Counted from the stretch's first letter, positions 7,941 through 15,677 are shown. The stretch: 64,000 bases of DNA from Epilithonimonas sp042695135 (GCF_042695135.1 NZ_CP170547.1:186001-250000), one strand, 5' to 3'. Notes: a model not told the origin generated them from the sequence alone. Numbers and translations: made by a program.

Positions 7941-8438
7941 TTACTTTAAAATCTTATACGTTGTATAATCTTTAATAGTCTTTAATTCATAAATCTCCTG
8001 CTTATCGGCATCTATAATCCTAATATTACCTAAAGGGACATTTTGACAATGGATAAAATTAATGAATTTTCCTGCATTAAATTTACCCTTTACAATAATA
8101 TCAAACCCTTTTTCTACTTCTAATGAACTATACCATTCCCAGTTCTTGAGTCTTTGATAGTCATCAATATTAGAATTAACGCTAAATAATAATTCATCAT
8201 ATTTTTTATCCTCACTATTCAATTGTTCCAATTTATCTGCAATTCCTTGAGGAATTAATTTCTTCCATTCAGGGTCTTCGTCATTTAAACTTTTGTTTTT
8301 TAAAATTACTAAAACAGCATTCCTAAAATTATCTAATACTTCTTTAGCATTATTAATATTTCTTACTCTTACAATTTGATAACCTTTCGACGGTTTTTCC
8401 CCTTTTATGTTATATCGTATTTGCCCTTGTTCTGTCAT
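7941..8438 (-). CDS. Candidate immunity protein for the orphan peptidase cassette (165 aa)
   Basis: No family recognised. Cytosolic, charged, 165 residues, starting MTEQGQIRYNIKGEKPSKGY. It begins 4 bp after the stop codon of the cysteine-peptidase cassette (8443-9096), on the same strand. That tight pairing of a toxin C-terminus with a small unrelated gene is the usual layout of polymorphic toxin immunity genes. It does not resemble the 86-residue gene behind the complete toxin, as expected if each cassette carries its own partner. Function is inferred from position only. Confidence 0.55.
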   Translation of the reverse strand: MTEQGQIRYNIKGEKPSKGYQIVRVRNINNAKEVLDNFRNAVLVILKNKSLNDEDPEWKKLIPQGIADKLEQLNSEDKKYDELLFSVNSNIDDYQRLKNWEWYSSLEVEKGFDIIVKGKFNAGKFINFIHCQNVPLGNIRIIDADKQEIYELKTIKDYTTYKILK

Positions 8439-8442
8439 TTTT

Positions 8443-9096
8443 TTATTTTTTTATAATTACTGCTTTTTTATTGAAGATATTTTCAAAATCTTCCATTTTC
8501 ATAACATAAGAAGCTCCTTGATTTATAGGCAATGGATCCCTCAAAAAGACCTTTCCATTTTCAACTTTCTCTAATACTTTTGCATGGGCACTTCCAAATC
8601 CATCTTTATATACACTTACAATTGCCTTATCTCCTTGTTCTAATTTCTCCAATAGCTTGGCAAATTTAATATCTTCTTCTGCAATAGTTGTCATTTCATA
8701 GTAATACAGCTTCTCATCAAAAAGTTTTGGTATATCCAAAATAGAAGCTCCATCATTTTTTTGAGTTTCTAACAATCCTGCTAAATAATCTTCACTCAAT
8801 ACAAAACCTCTATCATCCATTGCCATTCTTAATGAAGTTGCAGCACAGGTATTATCAGCAGACTGTCCAAAAACTTTAGTTTCACTTATCCATCTTTCTA
8901 TTTTAATTCCTGCATTTTCCGCAAAAGTTTTATTAATATCTCCTCCACCTTTCTGTAGCTTTTTACCTTTCAGTATTACCTCTTCAATATCCTGCGCTTC
9001 CTCTGCCAGATCTTCTGCTTTCGCTCCATTCTTTGTTCCCTGCAACAATTCTTCTATAAATTTAATAAAACCTTTAAAGCCTTTCGCACAGGCTTT
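8443..9096 (-). pseudogene. Orphan toxin C-terminal cassette, papain/C39-like peptidase, no start codon
   Basis: The frame encodes a junction segment (KACAKGFKGFIKFIEELLQG onward) almost identical to the one in the 804-residue toxin, then a different C-terminal domain. That domain has papain/C39-like features: a Cys in NTCAATSLRMAM, a His in GSAHAKVL and an Asp in LRDPLP. Between the upstream in-frame TAA (about 9139) and the junction there is no ATG or GTG; only TTG codons within the junction (near 9048) could start it, and a terminator lies directly upstream. This is the pattern of silent orphan modules of Rhs/CDI-type toxins, which become expressed after recombining onto a full-length toxin gene. 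The active-site residues look intact. Confidence 0.65.
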
Positions 9097-9097
9097 C
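8960..9097 (-). repeat. Junction repeat, copy in the orphan cassette
   Basis: About 137 bp matching 10113-10249 in the same orientation, with roughly nine in ten bases identical by eye. It encodes the segment between the toxin carrier region and the variable C-terminal domain. It is the likely substrate for homologous exchange of toxin domains. Confidence 0.75.
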
Positions 9098-9098
9098 G

Positions 9099-9140
9099 TA
9101 AAAAAACAGAACCACTTTTGAAGTAAAAAATGGTTCTGTT
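9099..9140 (-). terminator. Strong terminator between toxin/immunity pair and orphan cassette
   Basis: Minus strand: AACAGAACCA, a 16-base loop, TGGTTCTGTT, then TTTTT. The 10-bp stem is perfect. It ends the toxin-immunity transcript and lies directly before the orphan cassette, which helps keep that cassette silent. Confidence 0.85.
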
Positions 9141-9152
9141 ATAATAATTAGA

Positions 9153-9413
9153 TTAATTCTCTATCGGGAAAACTTGCCTTATAAATTTTAAGAGTTCTTC
9201 AATGGTTTTGAATTCTTTTTCTGTTGAAATCTGACCAACTAAGTAACTTATTATTAATTTATTTGAAAGAGTAATACCAAATGTTTTGTTTAAAACAAAT
9301 GTTCCATCAATAGGTCCAGAATCTCCTTTAATTCCGGAAAACAATGCACCATTTTTTTGATAACAATAGTATCCTAAACTCTCTAACTCTTCTTGTAATT
9401 TATTAATGTTCAT
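9153..9413 (-). CDS. Candidate immunity protein for the 804-aa toxin (86 aa)
   Basis: No named family recognised. Small soluble protein starting MNINKLQEELESLGYYCYQ, with an alpha-beta pattern. It begins 10 bp after the toxin stop codon and is followed at once by a strong terminator, so it is the last gene of a two-gene unit. Position and size fit a cognate immunity protein that neutralises the cysteine-peptidase domain in the producing cell. No sequence motif proves this. Confidence 0.6.
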   Translation of the reverse strand: MNINKLQEELESLGYYCYQKNGALFSGIKGDSGPIDGTFVLNKTFGITLSNKLIISYLVGQISTEKEFKTIEELLKFIRQVFPIEN

Positions 9414-9423
9414 ATTTTAATTT

Positions 9424-11838
9424 TTAATTTTTAAACCAAAAAGCATATTTACCTGTTCTATTCCAAGCGCTTTCAAAATCTTCAAGTTTTATAGTTGCTT
9501 TCACTCCTTTTCCTTTTGAAATTCCTTCAATTGGCCAAGGGTCTCTAATATGTACTAATCCATTTTCAAATTTATCAATAATAATTGCGTGGTTTCCTCC
9601 ATTGGGAGATTCTTTTATCCACGCAATCCAAGGATTTTTTTTGCTTAATATTTTAATTAATTCAGATGTTTCAACTGGAATGTGGTCTATTGTTCCTTCA
9701 CTAAACTCATTATCTTTGAAAATCTTTTTTGCTGCATCAGACATTCCTTTTTCAAAAGTCCCCATTTCTTCAGTAGTTCCAGCCAACTTTCTTATTGCCG
9801 CCTCACTCATTTCAATTCCTTTATCTTTTGCTAATTGTCTGATACAGGCTGCTGCACAAGACATACTATGTTCCTGAGCAAGCATATCTCGGGAAAGAAC
9901 TTCAAGATATTTCAATACTCCTCCAGTTCCAGTCCTTATTTTAGGTTGCAGAATCTTCTCCCAAAAATATCTTAACTCTCTGTGGTCTCCTTTAAAGATT
10001 GGTTTTTCTTTCCATTTCAGAAGGTAGCCGTCTGCTTTGGCAATTATTTCTATGCCTAAGTCCCTAAACCCAAATCTAACATTTCTGCCAATGTCAAAGA
10101 TATTTCTTGGTTTCTTACCTTTCAATATCACTTCCTCAATATCCTGAACATCCTCTGCCAGATCTTCTGCTTTCGCGCCATTCTTCGCACCCTGCAACAA
10201 TTCTTCTATAAATTTAATAAAACCTCTGAAACCTTTTGCACAGGCTTTCCCAAATCTAATAATAAATTTTGAGAGAAAAGCCAATAAATCCGTAATCCCC
10301 ATTGTTACCACAGAAACAGTTTCTTTGCCCAATGTCCTCAACAGACTTGCCATTTTCTCCACATAAGTAGCACCTTTTACCACATTGCCGGCTCCTTCTG
10401 TAAAGAAAAGAAGCAGAACGTTTATCAGAACTTCAAAGCCAAGAACGCCTACATAAAAAGCAACCGTATAACGGGAGACACCATCCCAATAGGCCTTCAT
10501 CTTGTCCAAAGCGCCCTCCATATCGGAGAGAGAAAAATCTCCGCTTCCTTTAAAAAGATCTTTTACGCCTTGCAGAAATTTGGGTCCATTTTCATGTATC
10601 CAGTCCAGTACATCTTCTGCTTTTTCCAACAGGTCTCTTCTTTCCAGATATTGTTTGTAAGAAAATGTAAGAGTAGGCTGCAGAAGAAATTCCAGAATAT
10701 AAAGCAGACATTGCAACAGGCTAATAAGACCACTTATAATCCCGCAATAAAAAGCATTCGCTAATTTCAGAATTTCTAAGTCTAAATCTATTATGGAATC
10801 TATAGCATCCGACAGGAAATCCTTAATCGTATTAATAATACCATTGATTTTGGTGACAAGTTTTTTAAAAGATTCCGGCAGATGTTCTATAGAGGCATCT
10901 TTTATTTTACTTGCTGCCTGTTTTACCAAGTCCCAGACTTTTGTAAATGCGGCGTCTGCTCCCTGAACAAAAGGATTATCCCCCAAATTTTCGAAAAACT
11001 GAGCTGCTTTGCTCATATTTACAGGAACAGGAACTCCCAAAACAGGAATTATGGGTGTATATTCTTTAGACTCAGGATCGTAATTCTTTTCCGAAGGCTT
11101 AAGATTTTCTAGCTTATCCGCACACCAGCCAATGGCATCTGCAGGAATGGAAGATATATTTCCAAGAAGTTCATCAAGCTGTTTATCATTTGTCAAATAC
11201 TGATATTCTCTTCTTAAAGCCTGATAAACAGCTGTTGCATCAATCTTATCCTTTTCATAAGTATAAGCAAGCTGCGACAGATAGGAAGCTTCATCCTGCA
11301 AAGAGGTAATATCTTTAAAAAACTTTCCATTAATCTTGGATGGAATGGGTTTGGGAAAATACTTAAACATCGAAACAAAATAACCGCCCATTCTGGCTAT
11401 GTAAAAAGGTCCTGCAAAATTGGATTTCGTAACATCAGGCTTCTCATAAAACAGAAAAAGAGCCTGATCTTTTCTGGCATTAGCTTCAGAATTACGATAT
11501 ACTTCAGAGCCGTTTTTGCAGGGCTGAACTTCCGCATAATATTCAATCCCTTTTTCTCCTTTTTCATTAATACCGGTAGAAGCAAATATGGAAACCGGGT
11601 TGTCTGTGAGATAAGAATAACCCAATGGTGTTTCTCTGTAATCGTGGAAAGGGCTTCTGTAGTCAGTAGAATTATTTTCTAATGCTATACTTTTAAGAGT
11701 TCCTGGCTGATTTTTAAAGTTAAGGGCTTTTCCAGAACTTGCTATGTCTTTTAAAATCTTCTGACTTTCTTCATCAAAATCTTCAATATCTTTTAATAAG
11801 TTATTCATACAATTGGTTTTAAAATTATTATGATCCAA
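9424..11838 (-). CDS. Polymorphic-type toxin with papain/C39-like peptidase domain (804 aa)
   Basis: Residues 1-350 form an unrecognised carrier region without a signal peptide; 359-391, 457-479 and 509-528 are hydrophobic, possibly membrane-inserting. Residues 531-575 are the junction shared with the orphan cassette. The C-terminus holds a papain/C39-like peptidase: Cys in SMSCAAACIRQ (near 659), His in GNHAIIID (near 749) and Asp in IRDPWP (near 764). C39-like domains are known both as exporter leader peptidases and as toxin warheads; with no transporter domain and an adjacent small gene, a toxin is more likely. Transcription starts from a copy of the shared palindromic promoter just upstream. 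The delivery route is not visible in the sequence. Confidence 0.75.
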   Translation of the reverse strand: MDHNNFKTNCMNNLLKDIEDFDEESQKILKDIASSGKALNFKNQPGTLKSIALENNSTDYRSPFHDYRETPLGYSYLTDNPVSIFASTGINEKGEKGIEYYAEVQPCKNGSEVYRNSEANARKDQALFLFYEKPDVTKSNFAGPFYIARMGGYFVSMFKYFPKPIPSKINGKFFKDITSLQDEASYLSQLAYTYEKDKIDATAVYQALRREYQYLTNDKQLDELLGNISSIPADAIGWCADKLENLKPSEKNYDPESKEYTPIIPVLGVPVPVNMSKAAQFFENLGDNPFVQGADAAFTKVWDLVKQAASKIKDASIEHLPESFKKLVTKINGIINTIKDFLSDAIDSIIDLDLEILKLANAFYCGIISGLISLLQCLLYILEFLLQPTLTFSYKQYLERRDLLEKAEDVLDWIHENGPKFLQGVKDLFKGSGDFSLSDMEGALDKMKAYWDGVSRYTVAFYVGVLGFEVLINVLLLFFTEGAGNVVKGATYVEKMASLLRTLGKETVSVVTMGITDLLAFLSKFIIRFGKACAKGFRGFIKFIEELLQGAKNGAKAEDLAEDVQDIEEVILKGKKPRNIFDIGRNVRFGFRDLGIEIIAKADGYLLKWKEKPIFKGDHRELRYFWEKILQPKIRTGTGGVLKYLEVLSRDMLAQEHSMSCAAACIRQLAKDKGIEMSEAAIRKLAGTTEEMGTFEKGMSDAAKKIFKDNEFSEGTIDHIPVETSELIKILSKKNPWIAWIKESPNGGNHAIIIDKFENGLVHIRDPWPIEGISKGKGVKATIKLEDFESAWNRTGKYAFWFKN
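10113..10249 (-). repeat. Junction repeat, copy inside the complete toxin gene
   Basis: Partner of 8960-9097. It encodes about residues 531-575 of the toxin (KACAKGFRGFIKF...EEVILKGKK). Similarity stops sharply where the two C-terminal domains begin to differ. Confidence 0.75.
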
Positions 11839-11870
11839 AAGTAAATGAGGGTAACGCCAAAACTCGTCGC
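11836..11870 (-). promoter_or_regulatory. Shared palindromic promoter, copy 4 (toxin gene)
   Basis: Minus-strand palindrome GCGACGAGTTTTGGCGT at 11854-11870, a 10-bp spacer, then TACTTTTG at 11843-11836. The -7 box overlaps the annotated ATG at 11838, so translation probably begins at the next ATG (11808, residue 11, MNNLLKDIEDFDEE) rather than at MDHNNFK. Confidence 0.75.
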
Positions 11871-11884
11871 AATAAAAATTGATT

Positions 11885-12385
11885 TTAAAAAATTACATAT
11901 CCATTTTTGTCTTTCGGAAGTTTGATGAGTTTTCTCCAGGAAATTTTGATTTCGGAGGTTTTGGTTTTGATGGATTTCTTTTCGAAGTGAGGAAGGTCTT
12001 TGAAGGTTTTCCAGTTTCCGCCCCAATCCCAGCCGTGCTTTGCGAAGATCTTCACACATTCGTACCAATCGGCGATCTGATCATTGTCCCAATCTTTTGC
12101 GGTGTCCCAGCTTGCTGTTTTGCCATCGATTATCAAGCAGATATCCACTGCCAATCCATAATTATGGATGCTTTGTCCGGGTTTTGCATTGGTTACTTTC
12201 TTGCCGGGTTTTGTTCGTCCGATTGCATACAGTTGGACCTGTTCTTCGAAAGTTCGCAGCCCTTGTGTGATTCTGATTTTTGCTCTGCCGGTAAGTGCAG
12301 AATCACATTCGGTGATGATTTTTTGTACCTCATCTCTTATAAGCGGATGAAGTTTTTCTATTCTGGTTTGTGTAATATTGTCCAT
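11885..12385 (-). CDS. M15-family peptidoglycan peptidase, endolysin-like
   Basis: Predicted L-alanyl-D-glutamate or D-Ala-type peptidase of family M15 (CwlK/phage Ply type) cutting peptidoglycan peptides. The zinc-site pattern is complete: His74 and Asp81 in SIHNYGLAVD, and His133 in LPHFE. The 166-residue protein is one catalytic domain plus a short Lys-rich tail, with no signal peptide and no cell-wall-binding repeats, as in phage endolysins. Its own copy of the shared palindromic promoter lies 20 bp upstream, and the toxin promoter is just downstream of its stop. It could be a lysis enzyme releasing particles or an injected effector. I found no holin beside it. Confidence 0.85.
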   Translation of the reverse strand: MDNITQTRIEKLHPLIRDEVQKIITECDSALTGRAKIRITQGLRTFEEQVQLYAIGRTKPGKKVTNAKPGQSIHNYGLAVDICLIIDGKTASWDTAKDWDNDQIADWYECVKIFAKHGWDWGGNWKTFKDLPHFEKKSIKTKTSEIKISWRKLIKLPKDKNGYVIF

Positions 12386-12404
12386 TTTTTGATATTTAAT
12401 GAGA

Positions 12405-12439
12405 CAAAATTAACAATGGATAACGACAAAAGTTGTCGT
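12405..12439 (-). promoter_or_regulatory. Shared palindromic promoter, copy 5 (M15 peptidase), perfect palindrome
   Basis: ACGACAAAAGTTGTCGT at 12423-12439 is a perfect inverted repeat with 7-bp arms and a 3-bp centre. A 10-bp spacer and TAATTTTG (12412-12405, matching TAnnTTTG) follow. This is the cleanest copy and shows the symmetry expected for a dimeric regulator. Confidence 0.8.
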
Positions 12440-12456
12440 AAGAAATTAAATCTGGG

Positions 12457-12491
12457 CAAAAAAAAAGGATCACTTTATCAAGTAATCCTTT
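12457..12491 (-). terminator. Terminator after the T9SS-sorted protein gene
   Basis: Minus strand: AAAGGAT, loop, ATCCTTT followed by a run of T. It lies 20 bp after the stop of the 12512-13330 gene. Confidence 0.75.
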
Positions 12492-12511
12492 GTAATTTTG
12501 AGTAACTAATA

Positions 12512-13330
12512 TTATTTTTTAATCATTTTTTTGCTGATAGTCCCCGACTTGGTTTTAATGGAAACTGTATAAATTCCTTTTTCAAGATTAGAAACATCGA
12601 ATTTGTTATCAATTGATTCTAATTGTGTTTTAACAACTTTTCCTGAAAAGTCATAAATTTTAACAGAAACAACATCAGTTGCATTATTGATCGTGAAAAA
12701 ATCTGTTGCAGGATTTGGGTACAAGGTTAAATCTTTTTTATTGATATCATTTACAGCCATTAGAGGTGTAGCTTCGACATCAATATCATCTATGCTCAGA
12801 AGATTTCCGTTAGTATAGTCATTGACCCAAGCCAGATAAACTGTTTGACCGGCATAAGCAGATAAGTCAACCTGATATGGATTAAGGTCTATAATTGGAG
12901 AATTGACCGCATGTGCTACAGATAAAACATTTGTAAACGAAGCTTTTGCAGTATTGGTTGTGGAAATTTTCAGTTTGAAGCCATCATCATAAGGGCTGGT
13001 ATCGTGAGACCTTGCAAAGAACTCCAAGGCAATGGCTGAATTTGTCGGCAACGTAATAGCTGGTGAAATGAGCCATCTGTCAGCCGGCGCAATCGTTGTA
13101 AACCAAGACGGCGAGGTCGCAACCGTATTTCCGCTTTCTGCTGTCCAGGAGACAATTTCCCAGGCATTAGAAAATAAAGAAGCATAAGTTCCGTAAGGTG
13201 TATTGGCATCATTATACAAAGTCCAGCCTGCACCATATAAATCTGTTACATCTTCAAAGCTTTCTGTATAAACAGTTTGAGCACTTCCCATAACCGAGGC
13301 CAATAAAATAGAAAATAAAAGTTTTTTCAT
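12512..13330 (-). CDS. T9SS-exported protein with cleaved-adhesin/choice-of-anchor J domain
   Basis: 272-residue secreted protein. Residues 1-18 are a signal peptide (MKKLLFSILLASVMGSAQ). Residues 20-190 match the choice-of-anchor J/cleaved-adhesin type of jelly-roll domain (ESFED near the start; WLISPAITLP; DIDVEATP at the end). Residues 200-272 are a T9SS type A sorting domain (LTLYPNPATDFFTI, VKIYDFSGKVV, GIYTVSIKTKSG, KKMIKK). Known family behaviour is export across the outer membrane by the type IX system and surface attachment. There is no catalytic domain, so a binding role is likely. It is a single gene with its own terminator. Confidence 0.85.
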   Translation of the reverse strand: MKKLLFSILLASVMGSAQTVYTESFEDVTDLYGAGWTLYNDANTPYGTYASLFSNAWEIVSWTAESGNTVATSPSWFTTIAPADRWLISPAITLPTNSAIALEFFARSHDTSPYDDGFKLKISTTNTAKASFTNVLSVAHAVNSPIIDLNPYQVDLSAYAGQTVYLAWVNDYTNGNLLSIDDIDVEATPLMAVNDINKKDLTLYPNPATDFFTINNATDVVSVKIYDFSGKVVKTQLESIDNKFDVSNLEKGIYTVSIKTKSGTISKKMIKK

Positions 13331-13361
13331 AAATTAAAATTTTTATAATTGACGTAAATAT

Positions 13362-13394
13362 AAAAAAACCGTCTCGTAATAAAACGAAACGGTT
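13362..13394 (-). terminator. Terminator after the L25 gene
   Basis: Minus strand: AACCGTTTCG / CGAGACGGTT stem (one mismatch) followed by TTTTTA, 25 bp after the L25 stop. Confidence 0.8.
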
Positions 13395-13418
13395 GATATT
13401 ATTTTTACAGATAAATAA

Positions 13419-14060
13419 TTACTCTGCAGAAGTTTCTTCAGTTGCAGCTTCTGCTCCACCTTCTGTTACTTCTTCTTCGTCATCATCATCCATTGCTGCT
13501 GCAGCATTTTTACTAGCATTTCTAGACATTTTAACAGCTACTACTACTGCATTGTCCGGGTGCATAAATGTGTATTTGTCATTTTTAAGACTTTCAACAT
13601 AAAGTTTGTTTCCGATCTTAAGCGGTGTAATATCCACAACGATCTCGTCTGGCAAGTTAGCAGGGATTGCTTTTACTTTTAGTTTTCTGTAAGTTTGTCT
13701 AAGAACACCACCGGCAACCACACCTTTGGAACGACCTGTAACTCTTACAGGAACTTCCATAATAACCGGTTTGTCTGCACTCAACTGATAGAAATCAGCG
13801 TGAAGGATCTTGTCTGTAAGCGGGTGGAACTGGATGTCCTGAAGAACAGCAGGGATAGTTTGTCCGTCAACTTCAATAGATACCGTGTGTGCTTCAGGAG
13901 TGTATACCAAACCTTTGAAAGATCTTTCTTCAGCAGAAAAATTCAATGGTTCTGTACCTCCGTAAACAACACAAGGAACTAATTCAGCATCACGTAAAGC
14001 TTTAGTAGACTTTTTGCCCACGCTTTCTCTTTTTGTACCTTGAATTGTAATAGATTTCAT
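13419..14060 (-). CDS. rplY: 50S ribosomal protein L25/general stress protein Ctc
   Basis: 5S rRNA-binding ribosomal protein, long (Ctc-type) form of 213 residues. The N-terminal L25 domain (1-95) includes KRESVGKKSTKALRDAELVPCVVYGG, and the C-terminal Ctc beta domain covers about 100-180. A low-complexity acidic tail (DDDDEEEVTEGG...) ends the protein, as is common in Bacteroidota. prs lies 43 bp upstream in the same direction, with a -7 box between, so the gene has its own promoter next to prs as in many bacteria. Confidence 0.95.
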   Translation of the reverse strand: MKSITIQGTKRESVGKKSTKALRDAELVPCVVYGGTEPLNFSAEERSFKGLVYTPEAHTVSIEVDGQTIPAVLQDIQFHPLTDKILHADFYQLSADKPVIMEVPVRVTGRSKGVVAGGVLRQTYRKLKVKAIPANLPDEIVVDITPLKIGNKLYVESLKNDKYTFMHPDNAVVVAVKMSRNASKNAAAAMDDDDEEEVTEGGAEAATEETSAE

Positions 14061-14085
14061 TTTGTATAAAATTATTTTAAGGGTG

Positions 14086-14093
14086 CAAAGATA
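14086..14093 (-). promoter_or_regulatory. -7 box for rplY
   Basis: TATCTTTG (minus strand), a match to TAnnTTTG, followed by CA, 25 bp before the rplY ATG. Confidence 0.6.
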
Positions 14094-14103
14094 TTAATTT
14101 TTT

Positions 14104-15045
14104 TTAAATAATAAACTTCTCACTTATGGATTTGTGCTCGTGCACCATTTTCATCACATCAGCAAATAATTCTGCACAAGACAAAACTCTGATTTTTGAA
14201 GATCTATTTTCTTTCAGAGGAATAGAATCTGTTACAATAACTTCCAAAAGCTGAGAGTTTTCTATATTCTCATAAGCCTTGCCGGATAAAACACCGTGCG
14301 TGGCCATTGCTCTTACAGACTTTGCCCCTTTTTCCATCAGGATATCTGCTGCTTTGCAAAGTGTACCTGCTGTATCGATCATATCATCAATAAGAATCAC
14401 GTTCTTATCTTTTACATCACCAATGAGGAACATTTCCTCAATAACATTGGCTTTTTTTCTTTCCTTATAAGCAATTACAACATCGGCTCCCAAATGTCCG
14501 GCATAATTTTTTGCTCTTTTTGCACCACCCATATCTGGCGAAGCAATCGTCAAATTATCAAGGTTAAGAGATCTGATGTAATCTACAAAAATGGTAGAAG
14601 CATATAGATGATCCACAGGAATCTCAAAGAATCCCTGGATCTGATCTGCGTGGAGATCCATCGTCATAATTCTTGTCGCACCGGCCGCAGTCAAAAGATT
14701 GGCAACCAGTTTTGCTCCGATTGGCGCTCTTGGTTTGTCTTTTCTGTCCTGTCTTGCCAAACCGTAATAAGGAATAACAACTGTAATATTTTTAGCAGAT
14801 GCTCTTTTTGCAGCATCGATCATTAACAACAATTCCAGAAGGTTATCTGCTGGCGGAAACGTAGATGCAATAAGGAAAACACGAGCTCCTCTTACAGACT
14901 GCTCCAATACCGGCTCGAATTCTCCGTCACTGAAATGTTGAAAATTAATTTTTCCAAGTGGCTGCCCGTAACTCTGGGCAATCTTTTCCGCCAACTCGTG
15001 GCTGGTCCTTGTTGAAAATAGATAACTGGCTTGATGGTCTGACAT
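14104..15045 (-). CDS. prs: Ribose-phosphate pyrophosphokinase
   Basis: Makes PRPP from ribose 5-phosphate and ATP for purine, pyrimidine, NAD, His and Trp synthesis. At 313 residues it has the class I PRPP synthetase length. Visible are the flexible-loop segment (PYYGLARQDRKD), the metal/ATP site (TMDLHADQIQGFF) and the PRPP loop (VILIDDMIDTAGT). A TAAATTTG box at 15059-15066 lies 13 bp before the ATG. rplY follows downstream. Confidence 0.97.
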   Translation of the reverse strand: MSDHQASYLFSTRTSHELAEKIAQSYGQPLGKINFQHFSDGEFEPVLEQSVRGARVFLIASTFPPADNLLELLLMIDAAKRASAKNITVVIPYYGLARQDRKDKPRAPIGAKLVANLLTAAGATRIMTMDLHADQIQGFFEIPVDHLYASTIFVDYIRSLNLDNLTIASPDMGGAKRAKNYAGHLGADVVIAYKERKKANVIEEMFLIGDVKDKNVILIDDMIDTAGTLCKAADILMEKGAKSVRAMATHGVLSGKAYENIENSQLLEVIVTDSIPLKENRSSKIRVLSCAELFADVMKMVHEHKSISEKFII

Positions 15046-15058
15046 TTTTACTTTTTTG

Positions 15059-15066
15059 CAAATTTA
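15059..15066 (-). promoter_or_regulatory. -7 box for prs
   Basis: TAAATTTG on the minus strand followed by CA, 13 bp before the ATG at 15045. Confidence 0.55.
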
Positions 15067-15108
15067 AAAAATTATAAAAACTATAAAGAGTGATTTTCAT
15101 TTATAGTC

Positions 15109-15139
15109 ATAAAAAAACCAAAATATTTCTATTTTGGTT
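15109..15139 (-). terminator. Terminator after the bacilliredoxin gene
   Basis: Minus strand: AACCAAAATA, 4-base loop, TATTTTGGTT, then TTTTT. The 10-bp stem is perfect. Confidence 0.85.
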
Positions 15140-15148
15140 TTTCGTTTT

Positions 15149-15559
15149 TTAACAATATTCTTCGAAGGCGGCCTGAAGATTCGCAGCTATTGCGCCCGCA
15201 GGATTACCTTCTATATGGTGTCTCTCAAGCATATGCACCAATTCTCCGTCCTTGAAAAGTGCCACTGCAGGCGAACTTGGAGGGAACGGCGCAAGTAATT
15301 TCCTTGCTTCTGCTACAGCTTCCGTATCAAATCCGGCAAATGCTGTTACCAAATGGTCCGGTTTCTTTTCGCCCGTAAGAGAATAAACTACGCCTGGTCT
15401 TGCTGCTCCGGCTGCACATCCACAAACGGAATTGATAACTAATAAAGTTGTTCCCGACTGTTTAAGTGCGGCATCAACTTCTGCTGGTGTTGTAAGGTCT
15501 TCAAAACCTTTATCTGTAAGTTCTGCCTTCATTGGCAATACTAAATCTGCTGGATACAT
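15149..15559 (-). CDS. Bacilliredoxin (BrxA/BrxB, YphP/YqiW family)
   Basis: Small thioredoxin-fold protein, 136 residues, with the family's CGC active site (Cys46-Gly-Cys48) in VINSVCGCAAGAARPG. In Firmicutes such proteins remove bacillithiol from mixed disulfides; related proteins are widespread in Bacteroidota, where the thiol partner may differ. Other family landmarks are the conserved PPSSPAVALFKDG region and a Cys as last residue. It is a single gene with its own -7 box (TAAATTTG, 15593-15600) and terminator, lying just upstream of prs. Confidence 0.9.
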   Translation of the reverse strand: MYPADLVLPMKAELTDKGFEDLTTPAEVDAALKQSGTTLLVINSVCGCAAGAARPGVVYSLTGEKKPDHLVTAFAGFDTEAVAEARKLLAPFPPSSPAVALFKDGELVHMLERHHIEGNPAGAIAANLQAAFEEYC

Positions 15560-15592
15560 ATTAATATATATTTTAGGTTAATTCTTGAAATG

Positions 15593-15600
15593 CAAATTTA
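15593..15600 (-). promoter_or_regulatory. -7 box for the bacilliredoxin gene
   Basis: TAAATTTG on the minus strand followed by CA, 33 bp before the ATG. Confidence 0.55.
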
Positions 15601-15677
15601 ATCAAATATTACTTTGATTATTACATTAATGATTCTATTAAAACTATACCGAAAATCTATTGAGCCATTTTGGCCTG

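Noticed and set aside
9424..11838. C39 domain as a bacteriocin-exporter leader peptidase
   Set aside because: No ABC transporter or ATPase domain is present, the domain is C-terminal rather than N-terminal, and a small candidate immunity gene follows.
11879..12505. 208-residue plus-strand frame opposite the M15 peptidase
   Set aside because: The minus frame has a complete zinc-peptidase pattern; the plus frame is Cys/Phe rich and crosses the palindromic promoter.
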